DNA of 22,788 bases from an uncultured Rubrobacteraceae bacterium (GTDB taxonomy: Bacteria; Actinomycetota; Rubrobacteria; Rubrobacterales; Rubrobacteraceae). The DNA lies in NCBI GenBank assembly GCA_902806105.1, contig CADCVI010000204.1:1-22788 (forward strand), in the 5' to 3' direction. The notes beneath the pieces were generated by a model. That model saw only the letters and a program-made list of their open reading frames with translations. It ran no database searches and was not told where the DNA came from. Every line of letters starts with the position of its first letter. Position 1 is the stretch's first letter. The position numbers and the translations under genes are program-made. This document shows, one piece after another, positions 14,523-21,922 of this stretch.

Positions 14523-15356
14523 TTGCTGCACGCCTTTCTAGCACTTTCCCTGCCGAGCCCGTCGTCCCCGATCATCTTCGAGGCCGGACCCTTCGCCATG
14601 CGCTGGTACGGCCTGTGCATCGCCCTCGGGATAGCCGCTGCGACCTTCATCACGTCCCGCGAGCTCCAGCGCAAGGGCCACGACGGCGCCCTCGCGCTGG
14701 ACGCGCTGTTCTTCATCATCCCCCTCGGGTTCATAGGGGCGCGCGCCTACCACGTCCTGACGGACTATGACCTCTACGCCGGAGACCCGTTCCCCGGCGT
14801 CTTCGAGGTCTGGAACGGGGGCCTCGGGATCTACGGCGGCGTTGTGGGGGGCTTCCTGGGCGTCCTGATCTTCGCCCGGATCCGGGGCATTAGCCCGCTT
14901 ATGTTCGCCGACGCCATAGCGCCCGGCCTGATCCTGGCCCAGGCCATCGGCCGGTGGGGGAACTACTTCAACCAGGAGCTTTTCGGCCGCCCCTCGGATC
15001 TGCCCTGGGCCATCCGCATCGCCCCCGAGAACAGGCCGCAAGGCTTCGCGGACGCCGCGTCCTTCCACCCCACGTTTCTCTACGAGTCGATCTGGAACGT
15101 GCTGGTCTTCTTCGTCCTGCTCTACATAGCGCGCCGCTTCGCCTCGCGCCTGAAGAACGGCGACATCTTCCTTCTCTACGTGAGCTTCTACTCCGTCGGA
15201 CGCTTCTTCGTGGAGTCCCTGCGCATCGACCCGGCCTTCCTCCTCGGAGACTTCCGCGGCAACCTCTTCGTCGCCTCGGTCCTCGCCCTGACCTTCGGCC
15301 TGATCTTCCTCCTCCGCCACGCGAACACCGGCAGGAAGAGGCCCTCCGCGGGCTAA
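14523..15356 (+). CDS. lgt: Prolipoprotein diacylglyceryl transferase
   Basis: A 277-residue membrane protein with about seven hydrophobic segments. The Lgt signature GRWGNYFNQELFG is present near residue 143, with HPTFLYESIWN and GRFFVESLRID following in the normal order, and MRWYGLCIALGI near the start. It transfers diacylglycerol from phosphatidylglycerol to the lipobox Cys of prolipoproteins, such as the ZnuA encoded downstream. I prefer TTG 14523, with AAGGAG five bases upstream; GTG 14505 in the same frame adds six residues. It begins shortly after the PBP2 stop and is probably cotranscribed with it. A 15-bp hairpin follows. Confidence 0.95.
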   Translation: MLHAFLALSLPSPSSPIIFEAGPFAMRWYGLCIALGIAAATFITSRELQRKGHDGALALDALFFIIPLGFIGARAYHVLTDYDLYAGDPFPGVFEVWNGGLGIYGGVVGGFLGVLIFARIRGISPLMFADAIAPGLILAQAIGRWGNYFNQELFGRPSDLPWAIRIAPENRPQGFADAASFHPTFLYESIWNVLVFFVLLYIARRFASRLKNGDIFLLYVSFYSVGRFFVESLRIDPAFLLGDFRGNLFVASVLALTFGLIFLLRHANTGRKRPSAG

Positions 15357-15358
15357 AA

Positions 15359-15392
15359 GAGTCAACGGGCGTGCTCACGCGCCCGTTGACTC
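15359..15392 (+). terminator. Hairpin terminator after lgt
   Basis: Arms 15359-15373 and 15378-15392 pair over 15 bp with one G-U wobble (GAGTCAACGGGCG and its complement) around the loop CTCA. It starts two bases after the lgt stop and ends the PBP2-lgt transcript. There is an A run before it but no T tract after it. Confidence 0.75.
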
Positions 15393-15468
15393 CGGAGGAC
15401 GTTGTTAGCCTGCTAGACCATTCTCGTTCTCGCGCACAGCGGGGACGTTCCATACTGGAGGGGGCTCC

Positions 15469-16452
15469 ATGAGGTACTTTTCGAGAGGGCCGGGCGTGCA
15501 CGCCGATGTCCCGGGCGGGGATAGGAGGGCGCACGTCTTGAGGGCGCTGGTCCTACTCCTCGCCGTGATCCTGGCCGGTGTCGTGGTCCTGAGCGCCAGA
15601 TCCAACGCGCAGGACGCGACGGGCAGGGATACTTCCGTCTACAAAGACCCTGACAAGCCCGTGCTCTCCTACCTGCTTTCGGAGCCTGAGAACGTCGAGG
15701 AGTTTCGCAGGGAGTTCGGCCTGAGCGACGCCGAAGTCGAGAAGGTCCTCGCCAGGACGCGGCAGGAGAACAGAACCCTCGCCGGGGTGTACGCCGAGAG
15801 CGAGAAGGTCCTGGAGCGGAGCCGCGGCCTCTCGCTGGAGCGGAAGCGGGAGAGGATCTCCACCTCCGGCTACTCCGAGAAGGTACGCCGCGTCGTCGGC
15901 GGCACGAAGAGGTCGGTCGAGGGGCTGCTGCCCCAAAACAGGACCAGCGACCTCGATGCCTGGGTCGAGGAGCAGTGGCAGGACGAGGTACGAGAGGACG
16001 ACGCAAGCCCCGTGGCCGCCGAAAAGAGCACCAGAGCTACCCGCCCTCCGGGGACGTACCGGATCTTCGCAACTTAGTACATCGGCTACACGACCTTCGA
16101 GATCGCCATGCCCCACCGTAAGCTCAAGTTCGCCGGCGGCTACAGGTCGACGCTCAAGCTCGGCACCCGTTCGGTCAGCGCCCCGATCAAGGAGGTCGGC
16201 CCCTGGAACACCTACGACAACTGGTGGGATCCGGTGGCGAAGCGCACGATGTGGAAAAACCTCCCCCGCGGGAAGCCCGAGGCGACGGCCGCCTTCTTCA
16301 ACAACTACAACGGGGGCAAGGACGAGTTCGGCCGCGAAGTACTCAACCCCGCCGGTATCGACCTTACCCCCGCGGTAGCCAGGCGCCTGGGCCTCGCCAA
16401 ATACGAGAACGCCTACATCTACGTTTCCCTGCCGAAACGCCCAGCTTCCTGA
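15469..16452 (+). pseudogene. Secreted protein interrupted by in-frame TAG at codon 203
   Basis: One reading frame of 328 codons broken only by TAG at 16075-16077. The N-terminal 202 residues carry a membrane or signal segment (about 23-43) and a charged helical region. After the TAG the same frame continues for 125 codons with strongly structured sequence: YIGYTTFE, VGPWNTYDNWWDP, FFNNYNGGKDEFGREV and NPAGIDLTPAVARRLGL. This second part resembles a conserved double-psi beta-barrel-like envelope domain. The base context GCA ACT TAG TAC fits a CAG (Gln) codon changed by one transition. Both parts keep the local codon style, so the loss is recent, a sequencing error, or the stop is suppressed. 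The ATG has GGAGGGGG upstream. Function unknown, probably at the cell wall. Confidence 0.68.
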
Positions 16453-16474
16453 CCAAAGAACCCCAAGCTACAGG

Positions 16475-16503
16475 TTGCCCTCCTGCGCCTCCCCTGATAG
16501 CCT
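16475..16503 (+). promoter_or_regulatory. Promoter of zur
   Basis: TTGCCC (16475-16480) and TAGCCT (16498-16503) with a 17-base spacer. The Zur-box-like palindrome begins at the next base and would cover the start of transcription, as expected of a repressed promoter. Confidence 0.5.
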
Positions 16504-16528
16504 GTAAACGAAAAAGTTTTTCAGTTAC
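16504..16528 (+). promoter_or_regulatory. Zur box 1 (operator before zur)
   Basis: A 25-base near-perfect palindrome: GTAA, two bases, GAAAAA, one base, TTTTTC, two bases, TTAC, centred at 16516. The core GAAAAAGTTTTTC matches the second site at 16960-16976 and resembles the actinobacterial Zur consensus TGAAAATnATTTTCA. It implies that zur controls itself. Confidence 0.8.
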
Positions 16529-16548
16529 GGGCTAGAGGAGCGTCTGGG

Positions 16549-16941
16549 TTGGGTTTGGAGAGCGTGGTCGGGAAGATGCGGGGCCGCGGTTACAAGGTGA
16601 CGCCTCAGCGGGTGGCGGTGCTGAAGGCGCTGGCGGCCGAGCAGCACCAGAGCCTGGAGGGCATAAGGGCACGGTGCCCCGGTGTCGGGATGGTGACGGT
16701 GTATCGCACGCTAGATCTGCTGGGGTCTCTGGGCCTGATAAGGCGCTTGGATCTCGGCGACGGGGCGCGATACGAGATCGCCCAGGACCACCACCATCAC
16801 ATGATCTGCGAGTCGTGCGGGGATATCTCGGAGTTCGATGAGTGCCCCCTCGACCCCTCACGCCTCCCTGCCCGCGATCGTGACTTCGAGGTCCGTTCTC
16901 ACAGCGTGGAAGTTTACGGGCGGTGCGTGTCCTGCAGGTAA
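16549..16941 (+). CDS. zur: Fur-family zinc uptake regulator (Zur)
   Basis: A 130-residue Fur-family repressor. The winged-helix DNA-binding part (YKVTPQRVAVLKAL, then VTVYRTLDLLGSLGLI) is followed by the metal part. H81-H84 in the DHHHHMI block and H118 are likely regulatory metal ligands. C87-C90 (CESC) and C126-C129 (CVSC) form the structural zinc site. With zinc bound it should block the genes for zinc import. The TTG at 16549 has GAGGAG eight bases upstream. It lies between two Zur-box-like palindromes and before znuACB, which is why I call it Zur rather than Fur or PerR. The identity of the metal is inferred from this context. Confidence 0.88.
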   Translation: MGLESVVGKMRGRGYKVTPQRVAVLKALAAEQHQSLEGIRARCPGVGMVTVYRTLDLLGSLGLIRRLDLGDGARYEIAQDHHHHMICESCGDISEFDECPLDPSRLPARDRDFEVRSHSVEVYGRCVSCR

Positions 16942-16959
16942 CTGAAGATTTGCCCATCG

Positions 16960-16976
16960 ATGAAAAAGATTTTCAT
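16960..16976 (+). promoter_or_regulatory. Zur box 2 (operator before the znu operon)
   Basis: ATGAAAAAGATTTTCAT, a palindrome of two 7-base arms around AGA. It matches the actinobacterial Zur box closely and lies between the zur stop and the next start. TTGCCC at 16950-16955 may be the -35 of a second promoter, with the operator in the spacer. Confidence 0.82.
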
Positions 16977-16991
16977 TTAGGAGCTGGCCCA

Positions 16992-17201
16992 ATGAGAAGC
17001 GAATCGAGAGAGAAGGAGATGGAGGAGCGGATCGAGGCCGCCTTCCGCAGAAGGGAGCGCGGCGAGGGGTTGACGGAGCGGGATCGGAGCCTGATCCAGT
17101 ACAGCCGCGGGGCCGGAGCCTACCACGCTTGCGGCAGTCCTGGGATGGTCATTGCTACGCGGATCATGCCGGACGCCGTGGTGGAGGGGGGCGTGCGATG
17201 A
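16992..17201 (+). CDS. Short protein at the head of the znu operon, unknown
   Basis: A 69-residue protein that I do not recognise. The ATG at 16992 has AGGAG eight bases upstream, just after Zur box 2. The N-terminal half is highly charged and helical (REKEMEERIEAAFRRRERGEG), the second half more neutral, with one His and one Cys (AYHACGSPG). Its TGA overlaps the znuA ATG (ATGA at 17198-17201), so it is translationally coupled to the zinc importer and should be made under zinc limitation. It may be a small zinc-stress protein or only a leader for znuA. Confidence 0.6.
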   Translation: MRSESREKEMEERIEAAFRRRERGEGLTERDRSLIQYSRGAGAYHACGSPGMVIATRIMPDAVVEGGVR

Positions 17202-18148
17202 GGCGAGTTGTATACGCGCTGGCGCTGGGCCTGGTGGCGGCCGTAGCCGCCGGGTGCGGGGGCGGTGCTGGTCAGGGCGGCGAGGAGAAGTTGCGCGTAG
17301 CGGCGACGACCTCCGTCATAAGCGACCTTGCGGGACGAGTCGGCGGGGAGAGGGTGGAGGCGTTCAGCATCGTGCCGGTCGGAGGGTCTCCGGAGACCTT
17401 CCAGCCGAGCCCGCGGGATGCCGGCAGGGTCTCCCAGGCGCGGGTCGTCTTCCAGAATGGTCTCGGCCTCGACGCCTGGGTCGAGGATCTCATCGAGAGC
17501 GCGGGCGGCGAGGAGCAGAGGGTCGTCGAGCTCTCAGAGGGTCTCCAGACCCTCGAGGAAGGCGGGCACGAAGAAGAGGAAGGAGCGGGCGGGGAGGAGC
17601 CCGGTGCGGAGCACGGCCACGAGCATGCCGGAGGTAATCCTCATCTGTGGCTCGACGTGTCGTATGCGGAGCAGTACGTGGAGAAGATACGCGATGCGCT
17701 CGTCGAGGCGGACCCGGAGGGTGCCGATGCTTACGAGGCCAACGCCGAGGAGTACCTGGCGGAGCTCGATGAGCTCGACGCCTACGTGAGGGAGCAGGTA
17801 AGTGGTATACCGGAGGAACGGCGGAAGCTAGTTACCTTCCACGACGCGTTCCCGTACTTCGCGGAGGCGTACGGGTTCGAGATGGTCGGCGTCGTCCTCG
17901 AGAACCCGGATGCGGAGCCGAGCAGCCGCGCGGTCGCAGAGGTGACGCGGACCATAGAAAGAGAAGGGGTGCCGGCGGTGTTCACCGAGCCGCAGTTTAA
18001 CGCCGCGCTCGCGGATACCGTGGCACGGGAGGCTGGCGTGTCCGTGTACGAGCTGTACACCGACACGCTGGTGGAGGATGAGGATGGGAGCAGCTACACG
18101 CAGATGATGAGGACGAACGCGGACAGGGTAGCGGAGGCTTTGGGTTAG
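17198..18148 (+). CDS. znuA: Zinc ABC transporter substrate-binding lipoprotein
   Basis: A 316-residue cluster A-I (TroA/ZnuA) binding protein. A signal peptide ends in the lipobox AAGC (Cys20), so it is lipid-anchored outside the membrane. A Glu/Gly/His-rich loop (GHEEEEGAGGEEPG to EHGHEHAGG) precedes H149 (GNPHLWLD); this loop is typical of zinc binders. Further ligands are H215 (TFHDAF) and probably D289. The first ligand, normally His in DPHxYEP, is replaced by Glu66 in GSPETFQPSP, which is unusual. It captures zinc for ZnuB and ZnuC. It is coupled to its neighbours by ATGA at the start and a one-base overlap with znuC at the end. Confidence 0.92.
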   Translation: MRRVVYALALGLVAAVAAGCGGGAGQGGEEKLRVAATTSVISDLAGRVGGERVEAFSIVPVGGSPETFQPSPRDAGRVSQARVVFQNGLGLDAWVEDLIESAGGEEQRVVELSEGLQTLEEGGHEEEEGAGGEEPGAEHGHEHAGGNPHLWLDVSYAEQYVEKIRDALVEADPEGADAYEANAEEYLAELDELDAYVREQVSGIPEERRKLVTFHDAFPYFAEAYGFEMVGVVLENPDAEPSSRAVAEVTRTIEREGVPAVFTEPQFNAALADTVAREAGVSVYELYTDTLVEDEDGSSYTQMMRTNADRVAEALG

Positions 18149-18930
18149 TGGGCGAGACCGCAATAGAGATTCGGGACCTGACGGTGGCGTACGGCCACCG
18201 TACGGTGCTGAAGGGTACGGACCTCTCGGTCCCCCGGGGCGCGATGGTCGGGATCGTCGGGCCGAACGGGGGAGGGAAGAGCACCCTGTTGAAGACGGTG
18301 CTCGGGCTGGTCAGGGCGTCTTCGGGTGAGATCACGCTGCTGGGCCGCCCGCTGGACCGCAGGTCTCGCAGGGCGGTGGGGTACGTGCCCCAGCGCGAGG
18401 ACGTGGACTGGTCGTTCCCGGTCAGCGCCTACGACGTGGTGATGATGGGACGGGTGCCGAAGATGCGGCTCCTCAGGCGGCCGGGGGCCGCGGACAAGAA
18501 GATCGTGCAGGAAGCCCTGTCGACCGTGGGGATGGGCGGCCTCGTCAGGAGGCCCATCGGGGAGCTTTCAGGCGGGCAGCAGCAGCGCGTCTTTTTGGCT
18601 CGGGCGCTCGCGGGGGAGGCTGAGGTGCTGCTCCTCGACGAGCCCGTCTCCGGGGTGGACGCGCCGTCGCAGCACGAGATCTTCGACCTGTTGCGCAGGC
18701 TGCAGGGCGAGGGGAAGACCGTGGTTGTGACGACGCACGACCTCTCGTGCGTCGCGGAGCGCTTCGACCAGGCAGTGCTCCTGAACCGCAGGATCGTGGC
18801 CGCCGGGCCGCCAGGCGAGGTCTTTACCCCGGAGCTTCTGAACGAGACCTACGAGAGCCACCTGATGATCCTCAAGCTCGGCGACCGGACCGTCGCCGTG
18901 GAGGACGTGGAGGGTAAGAGCCGTGGTTGA
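18148..18930 (+). CDS. znuC: Zinc ABC transporter ATP-binding protein
   Basis: A 260-residue ABC ATPase. Walker A is GPNGGGKST, the Q-loop region is GYVPQRED, the signature is LSGGQQQR, Walker B is VLLLDEP and the switch His is in TTHD. It powers zinc import through ZnuB at the inner membrane face. The GTG start shares one base with the znuA stop. The length is normal for metal-type importers and no motif is missing. It lies within the operon behind Zur box 2. Confidence 0.95.
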   Translation: MGETAIEIRDLTVAYGHRTVLKGTDLSVPRGAMVGIVGPNGGGKSTLLKTVLGLVRASSGEITLLGRPLDRRSRRAVGYVPQREDVDWSFPVSAYDVVMMGRVPKMRLLRRPGAADKKIVQEALSTVGMGGLVRRPIGELSGGQQQRVFLARALAGEAEVLLLDEPVSGVDAPSQHEIFDLLRRLQGEGKTVVVTTHDLSCVAERFDQAVLLNRRIVAAGPPGEVFTPELLNETYESHLMILKLGDRTVAVEDVEGKSRG

Positions 18931-19774
18931 GTACCTCCTGGAGCCGTTGCAGTTCGGCTTCGTGCAGCGTGGCATCATGGCCTCGGTGCTCGTGGCCGTC
19001 GTGTGCGGGGTCCTTGGGAGCTTCGTGGTGCTCAAGAAGCTCGCTTTCATCGGGGATGCTCTCGCCCACGCGAGCTTTGGAGGGGTGGCGCTCGCGTTCG
19101 TGCTCGGGCTGAACGTGTACGTTGGCGCTTTCGTCTTCGCGCTTGCGACGGCGCTCGGGATCGGCGCGGTCACCGAGAGGGGAAGGGTAAGCTCGGATAC
19201 GGCGATCGGCGTGCTCTTCAGCGGGACGTTCGCGTTCGGCATCCTGATCATCTCCCGCGTGGACGAGTACACCACCGACCTGTTCGGCTACCTCTTCGGG
19301 GACGTGCTCTCCATAACGGATTCCGACCTGTGGACGATGGCCGCCTTCGGGCTGCTCGTGCTGGCGCTCGTAGCCGTCTTCTACCGTCAGCTCCTTTTTG
19401 TTGCGTTCGATCCCGCGGTGGCAGCTGCTTCGGGTCTACCGGCCCGGTCGCTGGAGTACCTCTTGCTCGCCCTGCTCGGTATAACCATCGTTACCGCGAT
19501 ACAGGCCGTTGGGATCGTGCTCGTCGTCGCGCTGCTGGTAACCCCCGCCGCTACGGCCTCCCTCCTGACACGAAGGTTCCACCGCATGATGCTCCTCAGC
19601 AGCACCCTCGGCGGATTCTCCGCCGTGCTGGGAATCTACCTCTCCTACTACCTGGATCTCGCCTCCGGGGCGGCCATCATCCTCGTCGCCACCGTGCTCT
19701 TCTTCGTCGCCCTCGCCTTGGGCGGCTTCTCCCGCGCGGGCTCGGTCTTTCCGGAGGGGGATCAGGCGAAGTAG
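18923..19774 (+). CDS. znuB: Zinc ABC transporter permease
   Basis: A 283-residue ABC-3 family permease with about eight hydrophobic helices. The family block FIGDALAHASFGGVALAF is near residues 42-59, and VALLVTPAATASLLTRRF contains the coupling region. It forms the membrane channel for zinc with ZnuC and ZnuA. The GTG at 18923 overlaps znuC by eight bases. Its 3' end overlaps the convergent rhomboid gene by 13 bases, so no free terminator exists between them. Confidence 0.94.
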   Translation: MVEYLLEPLQFGFVQRGIMASVLVAVVCGVLGSFVVLKKLAFIGDALAHASFGGVALAFVLGLNVYVGAFVFALATALGIGAVTERGRVSSDTAIGVLFSGTFAFGILIISRVDEYTTDLFGYLFGDVLSITDSDLWTMAAFGLLVLALVAVFYRQLLFVAFDPAVAAASGLPARSLEYLLLALLGITIVTAIQAVGIVLVVALLVTPAATASLLTRRFHRMMLLSSTLGGFSAVLGIYLSYYLDLASGAAIILVATVLFFVALALGGFSRAGSVFPEGDQAK

Positions 19775-20451
19775 AGGTACCAGCCCACGAGGAGAAGCGC
19801 CTCCACGCCGAGCGTGATGGCGGCAGGGGTGACGGCGGCGAACTTTTTCTCCGAGAAGACAGTCGGGGCGAGCAGGAAACCGTAGACGAGGCCTCCCGCG
19901 AGGCCGCCGAGGTGGGCGGCGTTGGAGACGTTCGGGATCGTGAAGCCCAGAAACAGGTTTATGCCGGTCAGGAGGAGGAGCTGCCCGATTACGGGGTCGC
20001 GGGCGGAGAAGGTGCCGCGCCTGATAGCGTAGCCGAAGACGCCCCCGAGCAGGCCGAAGATGGCGCCGGAAGCCCCGACGGCCGGCTGGGCGATGGCCCC
20101 CGTGAAGACGCTCCAGTAGAGGTAGGCCAGGCCCCCCGCGATGCCGCTCAAGCCGTACAGCGCCAGGAAACGGCCCCGCCCGAAAGAAGCCTCGGTGAGG
20201 GAGCCGAGAAAGTAGAGCGAGACCATGTTCAGGAGCAGATGGGTGCCGCCCGAGTGCAGGAAGATGCTCGTAACCAGGCGCCACGGCTGGCCCTCCGCCA
20301 CGCACACCGGGATGAGGGAGCCGAGGATAGTGCCGCCCCCCGGCCGGCAGAGGGAGCCGCCGGCGGACGAGCCGGAGCCGGCCAGACCGACGTAGACCAC
20401 GACGCAGGCGGCGATCAGGCTGAGGGTTACTATAAGGCGCGAGTAGGCCAC
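19762..20451 (-). CDS. Rhomboid family intramembrane serine protease
   Basis: A 229-residue membrane protein with six or seven hydrophobic segments. Catalytic S128 is in GASGAIFG and H180 in NAAHLGGLAGG; the HSGGTHLLLNM block with N75 supports the oxyanion site. It cuts transmembrane segments of unknown substrates in the cytoplasmic membrane. The GTG at 20449-20451 has no strong ribosome site but lies 21 bases after the stop of the upstream gene, so it may be read as part of that transcript. The 3' end overlaps znuB by 13 bases on the other strand. Confidence 0.9.
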   Translation of the reverse strand: MAYSRLIVTLSLIAACVVVYVGLAGSGSSAGGSLCRPGGGTILGSLIPVCVAEGQPWRLVTSIFLHSGGTHLLLNMVSLYFLGSLTEASFGRGRFLALYGLSGIAGGLAYLYWSVFTGAIAQPAVGASGAIFGLLGGVFGYAIRRGTFSARDPVIGQLLLLTGINLFLGFTIPNVSNAAHLGGLAGGLVYGFLLAPTVFSEKKFAAVTPAAITLGVEALLLVGWYLYFA

Positions 20452-20472
20452 GAGGACGAGAAGAGGATCGTT

Positions 20473-20931
20473 CTAGCGGTTCCTTATCTCGCGTATCGCG
20501 TCGCCGACCTGGATCTTGCTGAGGTCCTGCAAGGGGCCCCCGAACATGTTCTCCAGGTCCTCGGCCCCCTCGTCTTTCGGGTTCATGCCGAAGCCCTGCA
20601 CCTGGACGTTGTCGCCGAACATCTGGCCGAAGATGCGCTGGAGGTTCTCCTGCATCTCCCCGAGGCCCGCAGCGCCCGCGGCCCCGAACGGGGAGTCCAC
20701 GTCGGAGAGGCGCGCGACCGCCAGCTTCTCCTTGACCTCCGTCACCTCGGCCTTCGCCTTCACGTCCTCCACCGTGCCGAGCGTCTCGCCGGTATCCGGG
20801 TCCCAGACCTCCTCACCCTCGGGGGAGAACACCTCGAACACCATCCCGGCGCGCACGCCGTGCTGGCGCCCGCGGTTGATGACGATCTCGCCCTTGCCCA
20901 TGATCTTCGCAACCTTGCCTTCGACGGCCAT
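20473..20931 (-). CDS. FlgT-C-like beta-domain protein of unknown role
   Basis: A 152-residue protein without signal peptide. Residues 1-75 (GKVAKIMGKGEIVINRGRQHGVRAGMVFEVFSPEGEEV, then LGTVEDVKAKAEVTEVKEKLAVARL) match the beta-barrel pattern seen in FlgT C-terminal-like domains, with the typical NRGxxxGVxxGMxFEV. The rest is Met/Gly/Gln-rich (LGEMQENLQRIFGQMFGDNVQVQGFGM) and probably helical or disordered, before a return to strand (KIQVGDAIREIRNR). The ATG has GGAGGGAGC about six bases upstream and a TATAAT promoter. Probably cotranscribed with the rhomboid. Function unknown. Confidence 0.7.
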   Translation of the reverse strand: MAVEGKVAKIMGKGEIVINRGRQHGVRAGMVFEVFSPEGEEVWDPDTGETLGTVEDVKAKAEVTEVKEKLAVARLSDVDSPFGAAGAAGLGEMQENLQRIFGQMFGDNVQVQGFGMNPKDEGAEDLENMFGGPLQDLSKIQVGDAIREIRNR

Positions 20932-20966
20932 AGAACCGCTCCCTCCGTGATCGAAACCTGATCCCG

Positions 20967-20993
20967 ATTATATCCCCCGCCACGCGAGGACAA
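20967..20993 (-). promoter_or_regulatory. Promoter of the FlgT-C-like gene and rhomboid
   Basis: On the minus strand, TTGTCC (20993-20988) and a perfect TATAAT (20972-20967) are 15 bases apart. The -10 lies about 35 bases before the ATG at 20931. Confidence 0.55.
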
Positions 20994-21000
20994 CGCGCGC

Positions 21001-21006
21001 TAGAAT
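21001..21006 (+). promoter_or_regulatory. -10 element directly before nfo (leaderless start)
   Basis: TAGAAT is followed by seven bases and then the ATG at 21014, so transcription would start at or next to the start codon. There is no Shine-Dalgarno site, as expected of a leaderless actinobacterial mRNA. No clear -35. Confidence 0.5.
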
Positions 21007-21013
21007 CCTACGC

Positions 21014-21913
21014 ATGTCCGGGACAGCTAGAGACGCCGCCACGCGCACGACAAGGGTAGGGAGGCACCTGCCGACCTCGGGTGGGCTCGTGAAGAACACG
21101 CTGCGCCTCGCCCGGGAGCAGGCGCTGGAAACGGTGCAGGTCTTCGTCTCGAATCCTCAGGGATGGGCCCTTCCGCAGCCCCGTCCGGACGCGGAGGAGT
21201 TTATCGAGGGTGCGCGGGAAGCCGGGATCTCCCCGGTGGTCGTCCACGCCAAGTACCTCATCAACCTCGCCTCGCAGGACGCGGAGCACAGGGAGCGTTC
21301 GGCGGACGTCCTCGCGGCGGAGCTCGTGGCGGCGGGTGCCATAGGGGCCCGGTACGTCGTGGTCCACTCGGGGAGCCACGGCGGCGACGGCGCGGAGACG
21401 GGGATGGAGCGCCTGATCGAAGGTCTCGGTCGTGCCCGGGAGATCGCGGCGGACGAGGCCGGCGAGCGGGGCGCTGCGGAGCCGATCATCGAGAACTCGG
21501 TCGGGGCGGGAACGCAGCTCTGCTCGGCGTTCGAGGATCTTGGCCGGGTCGCGGCCGGGGCGGGGGTCGGCGCCTGCGTGGATACGGCTCACGCGTACGT
21601 CGCGGGTTACGACCTCTCCACGCCCGAGGGGGCGCGAAGGGTCGCCGCAGACCTCCGGGAGGCGCTCGGGGCTCTCATCTCCATCCTGCACCTGAACGAC
21701 GCGAGAAACGAGCTCGGGAGCCGTCGGGACGGGCACAAGAGGATAGGGGAGGGGCACGTCTTCACGGAGGCCTGGACGGAGCTTTTCGAGGCGCTGCCGG
21801 GGGTGCCCGCGCTCATGGAGACCCCCTACGACACGCCCGAAGTCGACGCGGAGCAGGTCCGGCTCGTGAAGGAACTGGCGGGCGGGTTGCCGCTATCGGG
21901 CGGCTGGGTATAG
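21014..21913 (+). CDS. nfo: Endonuclease IV, AP endonuclease
   Basis: A 299-residue class II AP endonuclease. The zinc ligand blocks are present in order: GRHLPTSGG, HAKYLINLAS, VVHSGSH, IENSVGAGTQ, VDTAHAYVAGYD, HLNDARNELGSRRDGHKRIGEGH and METPYD. These supply the His, Asp and Glu residues for the three-zinc site. It cuts DNA 5' of abasic sites and other damage in base excision repair. The ATG at 21014 lies seven bases after TAGAAT and has no ribosome site, so it is probably leaderless. The next gene's promoter lies inside its 3' end. Confidence 0.94.
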   Translation: MSGTARDAATRTTRVGRHLPTSGGLVKNTLRLAREQALETVQVFVSNPQGWALPQPRPDAEEFIEGAREAGISPVVVHAKYLINLASQDAEHRERSADVLAAELVAAGAIGARYVVVHSGSHGGDGAETGMERLIEGLGRAREIAADEAGERGAAEPIIENSVGAGTQLCSAFEDLGRVAAGAGVGACVDTAHAYVAGYDLSTPEGARRVAADLREALGALISILHLNDARNELGSRRDGHKRIGEGHVFTEAWTELFEALPGVPALMETPYDTPEVDAEQVRLVKELAGGLPLSGGWV

Positions 21914-21916
21914 AAT
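21887..21916 (+). promoter_or_regulatory. Promoter of the XRE regulator (leaderless start)
   Basis: TTGCCG (21887-21892) and TAGAAT (21911-21916) with an 18-base spacer, lying over the end of nfo. The ATG at 21923 follows the -10 by six bases, the leaderless spacing, and there is no Shine-Dalgarno site. Confidence 0.55.
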
Positions 21917-21922
21917 TTGGCC

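Noticed and set aside
12135..14770. Long open frames on the opposite strand and in the second plus frame across PBP2
   Set aside because: Very GC-rich genes leave long open frames in other registers. These are rich in Arg, Pro, Gly and Ala, match no family, and overlap a gene with intact catalytic motifs.
15469..16452. Pyrrolysine or a second recoded residue at the TAG
   Set aside because: Pyrrolysine is mainly found in methylamine enzymes, the site looks like an ordinary Gln codon, and no nearby signal is seen. Mutation or sequence error is simpler.
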